From contig JBEBRR010000012.1 of assembly GCA_040394735.1 (NCBI GenBank), positions 4,335 to 68,334 of the forward strand: DNA of 64,000 nucleotides, read 5' to 3'. The position numbers were made by a program, and so were the translations under genes. Origin of the DNA: Leadbetterella byssophila_A. Its GTDB lineage: Bacteria; Bacteroidota; Bacteroidia; Cytophagales; Spirosomataceae. Shown here in pieces: positions 16,288 through 25,487 of this stretch (position 1 is its first letter; every line of letters begins with the position of its first letter). The notes under the pieces are model-generated. The model was not told where the DNA came from and made no database searches. It saw nothing but the letters and a program-made list of their open reading frames with translations.

Positions 16288-16295
16288 CAAAGGTA
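16288..16295 (-). promoter_or_regulatory. -7 box of the mgtE-dtd operon
   Basis: The minus strand reads TACCTTTG just before mgtE. The TTG triplets at possible -33 positions (16 and 23 nt away) lie inside the adjoining palindromic repeat. Confidence 0.5.
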
Positions 16296-16305
16296 CGGTT
16301 TTATA

Positions 16306-16387
16306 AGTGAACAACTAACAACTAACAACTAACAGTTACAGTACATTTTTCATAATTGTTCACTGTTAGTTGTTAGTTGTTCACTGC
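16306..16387. repeat. Palindromic repeat (AACAGTGAACAACTAAC type)
   Basis: The left side has GTGAACAACTAACAACTAAC with the 7-base unit AACTAAC iterated; the right side has the inverted GTTAGTTGTTAGTTGTTCAC. The loop is AT-rich. It fills the space between the 3' end of the GH92 gene and the 5' end of mgtE. Confidence 0.8.
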
Positions 16388-18649
16388 TTATTTCTCCTGC
16401 GAGAACGAATACGGAAAATCCTTCTCCGAAATGCCGCGGCTTTTATTCGGCGTACTGCTCATTTCATAGAGCACTGCTCCGCCATTCTGCAATTGCTTAT
16501 GCGTAAAATAGTTCCGGGTATGGTTCACCCCGTTCAGCTTTACCGACTTCACATAACGCCTGCTTTCTGCATTGGCCGGCGCAGAAAGCCGCAGCTTCCT
16601 TCCGTTTTCAAAGTTCAGGGTAACTTCTTTAAACAGAGGTGAGCCCATCACGTATTCGTCGGTTCCAGGACAAACCGGGTAAAAGCCCAGGGCCGAAAAA
16701 ACATACCAGGCCGAGGTCTGGCCGTTATCTTCGTCACCACAGTAGCCGTCAGGATAGGGTGTATAGAGCTTATCCATGACCTCACGGGCCCAGTATTGTG
16801 CTTTCCAGGGCTCTCCCGAATAATTATAGAGATATATCATGTGCTGCACCGGCTGGTTTCCATGCGCGTAATTTCCCATGTTCATGATCTGCATTTCACG
16901 GATCTCATGGATCACAAAACCATAATAACTGTCGTCAAAAAGCGGGGGTACGGTAAACACCGAGTCCAACATATGGTTAAAGTTTTTCTTTCCGCCCATC
17001 AGGTCAATCAGTCCCTGCGGGTCATGGAATACCGACCAGGTATAATGCCAGCTGTTCCCTTCCGTAAAGGCATCTCCCCATTTCAGCGGGTTAAACGGCG
17101 CCTGGAACAGGCCGTTCTTATTTTTGCCCCGCATCAACCCGGTCTCCATATCGTAGAGGTTCCTGTAATTAAGTGCTCTTTTCGCATAAATACCGATCTC
17201 CGACTCCGGCTTGCCCAGGGCTTTGCCCAGCTTATAGATTGACCAGTCATTAAAGGCGTATTCCAGGGTACGGGCTGCGTTTTCGTTGATCTTGACATCG
17301 TAAGGCACATAGCCGAGCTCATTATAATAATCGGCTCCTTTTCTCCCGGTGGAGCCTATTTTCGGGTGCATATTGGTTGTTCCGTGAACTACGGCCTCCC
17401 AAAGGGTATTGATATCGTATCCCCTCAGTCCTTTCAGGTAAGCATCCGCCACCACGGAAGCCGAGTTGTTTCCCACCATGCAGTCACGGTGCCCCGGACT
17501 GGCCCATTCCGGCAGGAAGCCACTTTCTTTGTAGGCATTGACCAGCCCTTCCTGCATTTTTACATTCATGGAGGGATACATCAGGTTCAGGAAAGGAAAC
17601 AGGGAGCGGAAGGTATCCCAGAAACCGGTATCCGTAAACATGTAGCCCGGCAGCACCTGGCCGTTGTACGGGCTGTAATGGACGGTTTCTCCCCGGGCAT
17701 TGATCTCATAAAAGCTCCTCGGGAACAGCAGCGAGCGGTACAGGCAGGAATAAAACGTTCTGAGCTTATCTGTGTTTTCGTCCTTCACCTGGATTCGGCC
17801 CAGCACCTCGTTCCAGCGCGCCCTGCCCTTCTCTTTCAGCTCATCAAAGGAATCTTTGCCCAGCTCTTTAAGATTTTGCTCGGCCTGCTCAAAGCTGATG
17901 AAGGAAGAGGCTACGCGGGCATGAACCTGCTCGCCCTTGCGGGTAGAAAAACCAATTACCGCATAGGCATGTTTCGCCTGTGTCTCATTCCGGTTTTCTG
18001 CCAGAACACTGTCCGTCACAGTAGCTTTATAGGTAAACGGCTTATCGAAAACAATAACAAAGTAGTTTTTAAAGTTTTCCGGCACTCCGCCGCTGTTCCG
18101 GGTGGTGTAACCTATAATCTTGTTTTCTTCAGGAATGATCTTTACGTACGATCCACGGTCAAAGGCATCGGTCACCACGTAAGAATTTTTATTCTCCGGA
18201 AAGGTAAAACGGAACATAACGGCCCGCTCTGTCGGCGTCATTTCAGTTATCACGTCATGATCTGCCAGGTAAACCGAATAATAGTAAGGATGCGCCTTTT
18301 CGGCTTTGTGTGAAAACCAGCTGGCCCGTTTGTCCTGGTCGTATTCCGGCTTTCCCACTACCGGCATAATGGAAAACTGGCCGTAATCATTGATCCAGGG
18401 GCTGGGCTGGTGGGTCTGCTTGAAGCCCCGTATCTTATCGGCGTCATAGGTGTAGGTCCAGCCATCTCCCATTTTCCCGGTCTGGGGGGTCCAGAAGTTC
18501 ATGCCCCAGGGCATGGCTATCGCCGGGTAGGTATTCCCGGTAGATAAGGAATGCTTGGATTGGGTGCCGACAAGCGGACTTACGTATTGCACCCAGTCCT
18601 GGGCAGTGGCCTGAAAGGCTATAATCAGGAATAGAATGGTTTTTTTCAT
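16388..18649 (-). CDS. GH92 family alpha-mannosidase, exported
   Basis: This 753-residue protein has a signal peptide (residues 1-17, ending ATAQ) and spans the full GH92 architecture: an N-terminal beta-sandwich (VSPLVGTQSKHSLSTGNTYPAIAMPWGMN) and an (alpha/alpha)6 barrel with FTDTGFWDTFRSLFPFL, GNNSASVVADAYLKG, and the C-terminal GDEDNGQTSAWYVFSALGFYPVCPG. GH92 enzymes are Ca2+-dependent exo-acting alpha-mannosidases, mostly alpha-1,2. It probably acts on mannose-containing glycans in the periplasm. Its stop precedes the palindromic repeat. The preceding gene on the same strand is an esterase-like hydrolase 49 bp upstream, likely the same operon. Confidence 0.9.
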   Translation of the reverse strand: MKKTILFLIIAFQATAQDWVQYVSPLVGTQSKHSLSTGNTYPAIAMPWGMNFWTPQTGKMGDGWTYTYDADKIRGFKQTHQPSPWINDYGQFSIMPVVGKPEYDQDKRASWFSHKAEKAHPYYYSVYLADHDVITEMTPTERAVMFRFTFPENKNSYVVTDAFDRGSYVKIIPEENKIIGYTTRNSGGVPENFKNYFVIVFDKPFTYKATVTDSVLAENRNETQAKHAYAVIGFSTRKGEQVHARVASSFISFEQAEQNLKELGKDSFDELKEKGRARWNEVLGRIQVKDENTDKLRTFYSCLYRSLLFPRSFYEINARGETVHYSPYNGQVLPGYMFTDTGFWDTFRSLFPFLNLMYPSMNVKMQEGLVNAYKESGFLPEWASPGHRDCMVGNNSASVVADAYLKGLRGYDINTLWEAVVHGTTNMHPKIGSTGRKGADYYNELGYVPYDVKINENAARTLEYAFNDWSIYKLGKALGKPESEIGIYAKRALNYRNLYDMETGLMRGKNKNGLFQAPFNPLKWGDAFTEGNSWHYTWSVFHDPQGLIDLMGGKKNFNHMLDSVFTVPPLFDDSYYGFVIHEIREMQIMNMGNYAHGNQPVQHMIYLYNYSGEPWKAQYWAREVMDKLYTPYPDGYCGDEDNGQTSAWYVFSALGFYPVCPGTDEYVMGSPLFKEVTLNFENGRKLRLSAPANAESRRYVKSVKLNGVNHTRNYFTHKQLQNGGAVLYEMSSTPNKSRGISEKDFPYSFSQEK

Positions 18650-18698
18650 GAGCAGGTGTAATTAAAAAGTCTTCAATTGTATATCCTCAGGTTCCGCA

Positions 18699-19613
18699 TT
18701 ATTTCAATATTTCACGGGATCTTAACCAGTCCTCCATCCGGTCAGGCCACGTTTGCACCGGCCCCAGGTTCCGGTCTTTTAAGGCATAGCCATGCCCTCC
18801 TTTTTCGTAAATATGCATCTCTACCGGCACTTTATTTTTCCTACATGCCATGAAATAGGCGATCGAGTTTTCCGGCGATACCCAGTCGTCTGTGGTTGAA
18901 ACCAGAAACGCCGGCGGGGTGTCGGCTTTTACCTGCTTTTCCGGTGAAAAACGGATCTCTTCCTCTTTCGAAGGATTTTTCCCGATGAGGTTATCTTTTG
19001 AGCCGGAATGGGTGATTTCCCGGTCAAAGGAGATCACAGGGTAGATCAGCAAAGAAAAATCAGGTCGGACCGGAACGGAGGGGTCGGTTATTTCTCCTAC
19101 CTGCGTATCGAAAAGCGTGGAAGCCGTAGCTGCCAGGTGACCGCCGGCAGAAAAGCCCATTATTCCTATCTTATCTGCCGCCAGCCCGTATTTGCCGGCG
19201 TTTTTACGCACATAACGGATAGCCGCCTGCGCATCCTGGAGCGGGCGGATGCTGACATTATCAAAATTCTCTCTTTCCGGCAGGCGATATTTCAGCACCA
19301 CGGCCGTCATACCGCGGGCATTGAACCATTCTGCCAGCTCCGTACCTTCATGGTCATAGGCCAGGATGGAATACCCGCCGCCGGGGCAGATCACCACGGC
19401 GGCATCGGTGGTCTTGTTTTCAGGCTGATACACCGTGATGACAGGCCGTGTAACATTCGAAATACGGGTGATGCCGTCGTTTTTAATGGCTTTCTCCGCA
19501 CCGGCGCCGGCTTTCAGGCCGGGTGTGCCGTCAGGATATAAGGGAATAACTTCCTGGGCAGCGATATGAATACGAAGTGCAAAGCTCATAATGATCAGAA
19601 CTACTTTTCTCAT
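18699..19613 (-). CDS. Exported alpha/beta hydrolase (esterase type)
   Basis: This 304-residue protein has an N-terminal signal-like segment (MRKVVLIIMSFALRIHIAAQ) and an alpha/beta-hydrolase domain of the BD-FAE/acetyl-xylan-esterase-like group: VVICPGGGYSILAYDHEG (oxyanion hole HGGG analogue), nucleophile Ser in GIMGFSAGGHLA, acid in the VSTTDDWVSPENS region, and His in YEKGGHGYAL. It probably deacylates carbohydrates or small esters. The ATG at 19613 is favoured because it begins the signal peptide; the longer frame upstream is not protein-like. It precedes GH92, suggesting joint glycan degradation. Confidence 0.8.
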   Translation of the reverse strand: MRKVVLIIMSFALRIHIAAQEVIPLYPDGTPGLKAGAGAEKAIKNDGITRISNVTRPVITVYQPENKTTDAAVVICPGGGYSILAYDHEGTELAEWFNARGMTAVVLKYRLPERENFDNVSIRPLQDAQAAIRYVRKNAGKYGLAADKIGIMGFSAGGHLAATASTLFDTQVGEITDPSVPVRPDFSLLIYPVISFDREITHSGSKDNLIGKNPSKEEEIRFSPEKQVKADTPPAFLVSTTDDWVSPENSIAYFMACRKNKVPVEMHIYEKGGHGYALKDRNLGPVQTWPDRMEDWLRSREILK

Positions 19614-19833
19614 AAAGAATTTCTTAAAAAACTGCAATATAATCTCCGCTCCGTGACGGTACCTAATCAAATCGTTTTTTTGACCTTTTTTTAGCATTTC
19701 AAAAATACCGCCAGCGAACCTCCGCACCGGCTCCATCCCATTTCTTGGCCAATTATCTGCGGATTTTAACTTAATACATCGCAAATCGAAAAGAGTTGTG
19801 TAAATTTCGTAGTACAAAATGACTAACCCGACT

Positions 19834-22074
19834 ATGAAGATCAAAACTCTTTTTCTGTGCCTCGTAACGCTTTCAGCATTCGGCCAGGGCACCAAAACTG
19901 ATTTTGCCCGGGCCGATTACATCCGGGAAAACACCCGGAACAAGGTATATTATGAGCCCGGCAATGTCACCTGGATTGACAAAACCTATACTTTCTGGTA
20001 TGAAGTGCAAACCCCGAAAGGACCTGTGTATTATTTTGTAAATGCAGAAAGCAAACAGAAGCAGAAAGCCTTTGACAGCGAAAAGCTGGCAGAGTTACTG
20101 ACCCGTGAAACAGGCCGGAAGAGCAACCTGAACGACCTCAGTAATCCCAAAATGAACGAAACCCGGTTCAGCTTTACAGCTTATGACAAAAACTGGGAAT
20201 ACGATTTAAAAGCCGGTGAACTCCGGTCCCTGGGTGAGGTTCCTAAACCCCGTCCTTGGGGATACTGGGGCAGCCTCCGGGATGAAAGCGAGGGTAACCC
20301 GGCCACCTCTCCGGATAAAAAATGGAAAGCCTATATTAAAAACTCCAATGTTTACATCAGCCGGGCCGATGACCCCGCCAGTGAGCGGCAGCTCAGCTTT
20401 GACGGCTCGCCGGGAGAGTATTACTCCGCCTGGATCTACTGGTCGCCTGACTCCAGGCACTTCGTATCCAGCCGGATCCGGCCCGGTCAAAAACGGGCCC
20501 TCACACTTATAGAATCTTCACCGGCCGACCAGCTTCAGCCTAAGCTTCACACCCGTGACTACCTCAAGCCGGGAGATGCCCTTAACCAGAAATATCCCGT
20601 GGTTTTTGATGTGGAAAAAGGTACAGCCCTGGCCCTGGATCCCGGCCTGATCCCGAACCAGTACAGCCTTTCTGCCCCGGTATGGCATAAAAACGGGGGA
20701 AGCTTTGTGATAGAATATAATCAGCGCGGACACCAGGTATATAACGTGCTGAAGGTAGATGCCCACACCGGCCAGGCCCTGGAGGTCATCAAAGAGAGCA
20801 GCAAAACCTTTATTCATTACAGCGGAAAACGTTTCAGGCATTATGCCGAAGGCACGGAAGAGATGATCTGGATGTCAGAACGTGACGGCTGGAACCACCT
20901 TTACCTCTACGATGCCCGCACAGGCGCGGTAAAAAACCAGATCACCAAGGGCACCTGGGTAGTACGGCGCGTAGTACATGTGGATGAGGCCAGCCGCAAG
21001 ATCATCTTTGAAGGAAGCGGACGCGAACCGGGACAGGATCCTTATTTTATTCAGCTTTACAGCGTAAACTTTGACGGGTCGGGATTTACCCGCCTGACCG
21101 GCGAAAATGGCAATCACCGGGCTGTATTTTCGCACGATAACAGGTATTTTGTGGATACCTGGTCTCGGATAGACCAGGCCTCCGAAACAGTTTTGCGGGA
21201 AAGCCAGAGCGGCTCTGCCGTAATGAAGCTGGAAAAAGCCGATATCAAAGACCTCCTGAAAACGGGCTGGGTAATGCCGGAAGTATTTGTAAGTACTGCC
21301 CGTGACGACAGCACCGATATCTGGGGAATGATCATCCGGCCTTCCCACTTCGATCCGAAGAAAAAATATCCGGTAATAGAATACATCTATGCCGGTCCTC
21401 ATGACTCATTTGTGCCGAAAAACTTTGTGACCGATTCCCGTGGCGACCTCCACCAGCTGGCCGAGCTGGGCTTTATTGTGGTGCAGATTGACGGCATGGG
21501 TACTTCCAACCGCTCCAAGGCTTTTCACGATGTTTGCTGGCAGAACCTGAAAGACAGCGGCTTCCCCGACCGGATCAAATGGATCAAAGCTGCAGCCGCC
21601 CGCTACCCTTACATGGATATCAGCCGGGTGGGCATCTTCGGCAACTCGGCCGGCGGACAAAGCTCTGCCGGAGCCCTTCTGCACCATCCTGACTTCTATA
21701 AAGTGGCCGTTTCTTCTTCCGGCTGCCACGATAACCGCATGGATAAAATCTGGTGGAATGAGCAATGGATGGGCTACCCTATCGGTAAGCAATACGAAGA
21801 ATCTTCGAACGTGACCCACGGACACAAGCTGCAGGGAAAGCTGTTGCTTATTCTGGGGGAAATGGATGACAATGTGGATCCTTCCTCTACTTTCCAGCTG
21901 ATCAACGCCATTATTAAAGCCAATAAATACGTAGATTTCCTGTTTGTACCGGGTATGGGGCATTCGCTGGGAGGAGATTACGGTGAGCATCGCCGCAGGG
22001 ATTTCTTTGTGAAACACCTGATCGGTGTGGATCCGCCGGAATGGGAAGGGCATATTAATACGAGTGAAAAGTAG
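19834..22074 (+). CDS. S9 family peptidase (dipeptidyl peptidase IV type)
   Basis: This 746-residue exported serine peptidase begins with a signal peptide (MKIKTLFLCLVTLSAFGQ). Residues about 100-480 form a DPP-IV N-terminal beta-propeller (SPDKKWKAYIKNSNVYI, YWSPDSRHFVSSR); the C-terminal alpha/beta-hydrolase domain carries Ser in GIFGNSAGGQSSAG (about 606), Asp in the GEMDDNVDP segment (about 677) and His in PGMGHSLGG (about 709). It should release dipeptides or oligopeptides in the periplasm. An ATG five codons earlier (19819) is possible but adds only MTNPT. A strong terminator follows. It is divergent from the esterase gene. Confidence 0.88.
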   Translation: MKIKTLFLCLVTLSAFGQGTKTDFARADYIRENTRNKVYYEPGNVTWIDKTYTFWYEVQTPKGPVYYFVNAESKQKQKAFDSEKLAELLTRETGRKSNLNDLSNPKMNETRFSFTAYDKNWEYDLKAGELRSLGEVPKPRPWGYWGSLRDESEGNPATSPDKKWKAYIKNSNVYISRADDPASERQLSFDGSPGEYYSAWIYWSPDSRHFVSSRIRPGQKRALTLIESSPADQLQPKLHTRDYLKPGDALNQKYPVVFDVEKGTALALDPGLIPNQYSLSAPVWHKNGGSFVIEYNQRGHQVYNVLKVDAHTGQALEVIKESSKTFIHYSGKRFRHYAEGTEEMIWMSERDGWNHLYLYDARTGAVKNQITKGTWVVRRVVHVDEASRKIIFEGSGREPGQDPYFIQLYSVNFDGSGFTRLTGENGNHRAVFSHDNRYFVDTWSRIDQASETVLRESQSGSAVMKLEKADIKDLLKTGWVMPEVFVSTARDDSTDIWGMIIRPSHFDPKKKYPVIEYIYAGPHDSFVPKNFVTDSRGDLHQLAELGFIVVQIDGMGTSNRSKAFHDVCWQNLKDSGFPDRIKWIKAAAARYPYMDISRVGIFGNSAGGQSSAGALLHHPDFYKVAVSSSGCHDNRMDKIWWNEQWMGYPIGKQYEESSNVTHGHKLQGKLLLILGEMDDNVDPSSTFQLINAIIKANKYVDFLFVPGMGHSLGGDYGEHRRRDFFVKHLIGVDPPEWEGHINTSEK

Positions 22075-22083
22075 ATTTTGCAG

Positions 22084-22114
22084 AAGCGTGCCGGAAAGTT
22101 CCTGGCACGCTTTT
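22084..22114 (+). terminator. Terminator of the S9 peptidase gene
   Basis: AAGCGTGCC (22084-22092) and GGCACGCTT (22104-22112) form a perfect 9-bp stem extended by inner GGAA/TTCC pairs, followed by T4. Confidence 0.85.
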
Positions 22115-22439
22115 CCCATATTGATAAAAGCAGGAAACGTCAAAAAACAATACCGACGCTAACCCGCCAGACAGCCTTTAGTATTCCTTTACAGCGCAAA
22201 GGGCAGGCCTTAAACTTCGTTAACCAGGCCCGCATGCCGGAGATTCTAACCGCCTTGCTCTTCTCAGTAAATAACCTGCCGGCTCTTATCAAGAGTACTG
22301 TACAATCCGTTTAAAAGGCATGTCGGATGCAAAGACTCCGGATCAGCTGTATTGAGCCATACGAGGTCAATGGCTGAAGGGAAACGGCGAAAGCAGCATG
22401 AATTTCAACTTTTATGAGGCCTGCTGATTTTTAATTTCT

Positions 22440-22447
22440 TAGATTTG
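22440..22447 (+). promoter_or_regulatory. -7 box of the pafA-like promoter
   Basis: TAGATTTG matches TAnnTTTG 21 nt before the start codon; no clear -33 box. Confidence 0.5.
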
Positions 22448-22468
22448 CCTGGTATAAACTGTTCATGA

Positions 22469-24115
22469 ATGAAATACCTTATTCAGCTCCTTGCCAGCCT
22501 CTTCTTGGCAACCGGCCTCTACGCCCAGAAAACAAAAGCAGCGGTATCACCGGAAATCAAAAGGCCCAAACTTGTGGTGGGCATCGTGGTAGACCAGATG
22601 CGTTACGATTATTTCTACAGGTTCTATGACAAATACACTGAAGGTGGCATAAAGCGGTTCATGAATCAGGGCTTCACCGCCCGGAATAATCACTACCATT
22701 ATGCACTGACCATTACTGCGGCCGGGCATGCTTCGGTCTATACCGGCTCTGCGCCGGCCATTCACGGGATCATCGGCAATGACTGGTACGATCCTATTGA
22801 AGGGCGCGGTGTCTATTGCGTGGAAGACAGCAGCGTAAAAGTAGTGGGCAGCCCTACAGAATCTGCCGGCAGGATGTCGCCCAGAAATTTACTGGTCACC
22901 ACCCTGGCCGACCAGCTCAAGCTGGCCACGAATTTCCGTTCCAAATCGATAGGTATTTCCATCAAAGACCGGGGGGCCATTCTCCCCGCCGGTCATACCG
23001 CCGATGCTGCTTACTGGTTTGATTCCAAAACAGGAAACTTTGTAACCAGTACCTATTACCGCGACGAACTGCCTGACTGGCTGAAGGAATACAACGATAA
23101 AAAGCTGCCGGCCCAATATGCGCGGGAAGGCTGGAAAACCCTGCTGCCCCTGGAACAATACACCGAAAGCACGGCAGACAACCAGCCCTGGGAAGGTCGC
23201 TTTGCAGGTGAAGCTACCTCCGCCTTTCCCCATGATCTCGCAGGAATTTCCGGAAACTCCTACGGGTCAGTAACCACTTCTCCCTGGGGCAATACCCTGC
23301 TCAAAGACCTGGCCATAGCAGCAGTTAAGAATGAAAACCTGGGCAAAGGGCCTTTTACCGACTTCCTGGCGGTGAGCTTTTCCTCTCCCGACGCCGTAGG
23401 ACATATGTATGGTCCGAATTCTGTCGAAATACAGGATATTTATCTCCGTATGGATCGTGATTTTGCAGAAATGTTTGCTTTTTTTGATAGCTGGGTGGGA
23501 AAAGACAATTATACTGTATTCATTTCTGCCGATCACGGCGTGGCAGATGTTCCTGCGTTCTGGAAAGAGCATAAGTTACCCGGCGGGCTGATTCCCCTGG
23601 CCAAGATCGCTGACGACATCAAAAAAGCATTGACCCGGGCTTTCGGTGAAGGAGAATATATCCGTTCTGTGGCCAACGGCCAGCTTTATCTGAATCATAC
23701 CCTGCTGAAAGACCGGGGCATTTCACAAGACCAGGTACATGCCGTGGTGAAGGAGGCCGTCCTTGCCGACCCTTCCATTGCCGATGTGCTGAACCTGAAG
23801 AAACTGAATGACGAGCAACTGACACCTTACCAGCTGGAGCTGTATAAAAACCTGGTTATTCCGAAACGGAGCGGCGACATCCAGATTGTACCCCGGCCGG
23901 GCTGGGTATCCTGGCGGGCACAGGGAACCAGCCACGGTACCCCTTATAACAACGACACCCATGTTCCGTTTGCCTTGTTTGGCTGGGGAGTAAAGCCTGG
24001 AGAGACCCTCCGGCGTACTTCTATAGCCGATATAGCACCTACCATTGCGGCTCTGCTTCATATCCTTCCTCCGAACGGAAGCATAGGACAGCCGGTGGCT
24101 GAAGCACTCAAATAG
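22469..24115 (+). CDS. pafA: PafA-type alkaline phosphatase
   Basis: This exported phosphatase of 548 residues has a signal peptide ending LYAQ. It keeps the PafA (Elizabethkingia) active site with constant spacing: Thr83 before AAGH (PafA nucleophile Thr79), Asn104 in IIGNDWYD (Asn100), and Lys166/Arg168 in ISIKDRGA (Lys162/Arg164). Metal ligands are visible in VVDQMRYDY and SADHGVADVP. It should hydrolyse phosphate monoesters in the periplasm and is phosphate-insensitive in characterised relatives. The alkaline phosphatase-like protein at 41216-42457 is a different branch. It has its own -7 box upstream. Confidence 0.92.
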   Translation: MKYLIQLLASLFLATGLYAQKTKAAVSPEIKRPKLVVGIVVDQMRYDYFYRFYDKYTEGGIKRFMNQGFTARNNHYHYALTITAAGHASVYTGSAPAIHGIIGNDWYDPIEGRGVYCVEDSSVKVVGSPTESAGRMSPRNLLVTTLADQLKLATNFRSKSIGISIKDRGAILPAGHTADAAYWFDSKTGNFVTSTYYRDELPDWLKEYNDKKLPAQYAREGWKTLLPLEQYTESTADNQPWEGRFAGEATSAFPHDLAGISGNSYGSVTTSPWGNTLLKDLAIAAVKNENLGKGPFTDFLAVSFSSPDAVGHMYGPNSVEIQDIYLRMDRDFAEMFAFFDSWVGKDNYTVFISADHGVADVPAFWKEHKLPGGLIPLAKIADDIKKALTRAFGEGEYIRSVANGQLYLNHTLLKDRGISQDQVHAVVKEAVLADPSIADVLNLKKLNDEQLTPYQLELYKNLVIPKRSGDIQIVPRPGWVSWRAQGTSHGTPYNNDTHVPFALFGWGVKPGETLRRTSIADIAPTIAALLHILPPNGSIGQPVAEALK

Positions 24116-24176
24116 GTAAAACGCAGACGGGAAATACCAGAGCGTACGGTTCTGCAAAAACCGGAAACAGGTGCTG

Positions 24177-24623
24177 TTAAGGTTTCAGGCAGTCGGTCTT
24201 CCGCCTTGTATCAATCACGTAGCGGATCTTCCAGGAGCCGTTTTCTTTGTGGAGCTGGAAGCTGTTTACGCCGCAGTGGGAAAACCGGTCGTTATAATAA
24301 AATTCATAGGGGGTCCATACCGCGGCCAGGTTGCCGTCTACGTTAACGGTACCAAAAGTGATGCGCTCGTCGAGGCTTCCCTTCGGGGCCTTTGCTATAG
24401 AGGCGATAAAACCACCTATATCCTCTGTTCGTACCTGGTTTTCACGGGTAATGCTCTGAAAGATAGCTCCCGAGGCCAGTGTATTCTTAATTCCGGTAGA
24501 GTCGGAGCTTCGCATGGCATCGAAAAAGCGGTTGATGGTTTCCTTCACGGAATCAGCTTCGGGCGTTTGTGAATACCCTGAAAGACAGGCAAAAAGTAAT
24601 GTAACCGTAATGTATTTTTTCAT
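24177..24623 (-). CDS. Exported NTF2-like protein (DUF4440/SnoaL type)
   Basis: This 148-residue protein has a signal peptide (MKKYITVTLLFACLSGYSQ) and a single NTF2-like fold: an N-terminal helix pair (ETINRFFDAMRSSDSTGIKNTL), then ERITFGTVNVDGNLAAVWTPYEFYY, and a terminal strand GSWKIRYVIDTRRKTDC. Such proteins bind small ligands or act as light-weight enzymes, and the fold alone does not give a function. It is convergent with pafA, with 61 bp between. Confidence 0.8.
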   Translation of the reverse strand: MKKYITVTLLFACLSGYSQTPEADSVKETINRFFDAMRSSDSTGIKNTLASGAIFQSITRENQVRTEDIGGFIASIAKAPKGSLDERITFGTVNVDGNLAAVWTPYEFYYNDRFSHCGVNSFQLHKENGSWKIRYVIDTRRKTDCLKP

Positions 24624-24829
24624 AATTGTACGTTTGATGCCGCTAAAGTTTGTACAGTTTTGGCTAAAAACCTAATTTCAAATTATTATTCTCCCGGCTA
24701 AGATCAACGCCGTTTTCTTTGAACATTATGGAAACAACAGTTCAGTCAAAGACCCCGAAAGGTATTCCGGCAATATTGTAATTTCAACAAAGCCGATCCC
24801 CTGTAACTGTAATACACCGGAACAACCCG

Positions 24830-25036
24830 TTAAAAATCTTCGTCAGGTAAGATTTCCGCTACCCTTCCGATCTGCCCGTCTTCCAGCCTTACTTTGATGC
24901 CCCTGTGATGATAAGGCGCAGAGGTAAGTATATTCTTAACGATTCCTTCGGTCAGCCCGCCGGTTCTCTGATCTTTCTTCAGAATAATGTTCACCAGCAT
25001 CCCGGGTTTTATATCTGCTCTCGTTTTTCCATCCAT
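24830..25036 (-). CDS. YwbE family protein
   Basis: This 68-residue protein matches the small YwbE family over its whole length: TRADIKPGMLVNIILKKDQ, RTGGLTEGIVKNILT, and HHRGIKVRLEDGQIGRVAEI. The family has a KOW-like, beta-rich pattern and no assigned function. It has no signal peptide. The spacer toward the NTF2-like gene (24624-24829) shows no other feature. Confidence 0.88.
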   Translation of the reverse strand: MDGKTRADIKPGMLVNIILKKDQRTGGLTEGIVKNILTSAPYHHRGIKVRLEDGQIGRVAEILPDEDF

Positions 25037-25487
25037 ATGCTATCTTTTTCCGGTAAATTTCGGCACAAAACAGAAATAAAAAAAGTGCCTGCACGCCGGG
25101 CGGTATTCTGTTTTACCAGTCATCACTCCCTATTCAACCACATTATTTTGAAAAAGCAATGGCTATTCCCAATGACGGACATTGTATTACCTTATCCAAG
25201 CTTGCTGAGCGAACCGCTGTAAGGCCCTCTACACAGGCGGAACTTTGATACATTGCTTATTACAATTTATCCAAATAGAGATCTATTTTAACAATTTTCA
25301 GGTTAAAAATACTGTCTACAAGGTATTTACTTGAATAGACCAAACTCGTATTTTTGTATATTTCTAAGCGGCAGATGCTACCAGCACTTCGTTATGGCTA
25401 ACTCTATAGTCCGTATATTTTTAATTGATCTCAACCTTAGATAAAGCCTTATAACGAAATTTATTTATTCACTTAAACTATATACAT
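25037..25487. other. AT-rich intergenic region
   Basis: It holds no convincing gene. A TATTTTTG box at 25349-25356 is the likely promoter of the lipoprotein gene at 25488, giving a leader of about 125 nt in which no known riboswitch was recognised. Confidence 0.5.
25349..25356 (+). promoter_or_regulatory. -7 box upstream of the Cys-rich lipoprotein
   Basis: TATTTTTG matches the consensus; TTG at 25331-25333 is only 15 nt upstream. It implies a long untranslated leader. Confidence 0.4.

Larger units (their letters stand above)
22075..22468. other. Intergenic region without a gene
   Basis: It contains the terminator of the S9 peptidase gene at its left end and the promoter -7 box TAGATTTG at 22440-22447 at its right end. 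Between them no convincing coding frame or repeat is seen. Confidence 0.6.

Noticed and set aside
16272..16328. Longer mgtE start adding MLVVSCSL...
   Set aside because: These codons are the palindromic repeat and spacer; MgtE homologues begin near MAAFELTK.
16306..16387. Mg2+-sensing riboswitch ahead of mgtE
   Set aside because: The palindrome belongs to the dispersed repeat family and is not in the short mRNA leader predicted from the -7 box.
17366..18313. Long plus-strand frame inside the GH92 gene
   Set aside because: It lies antisense to a clear enzyme gene and has no domain; it is a by-product of GC-rich codon use.
25159..25250. Small frame MAIPNDGHCITLSK... in the A+T-rich gap
   Set aside because: Only 29 codons, no homology recognised, no promoter or ribosome-binding site.
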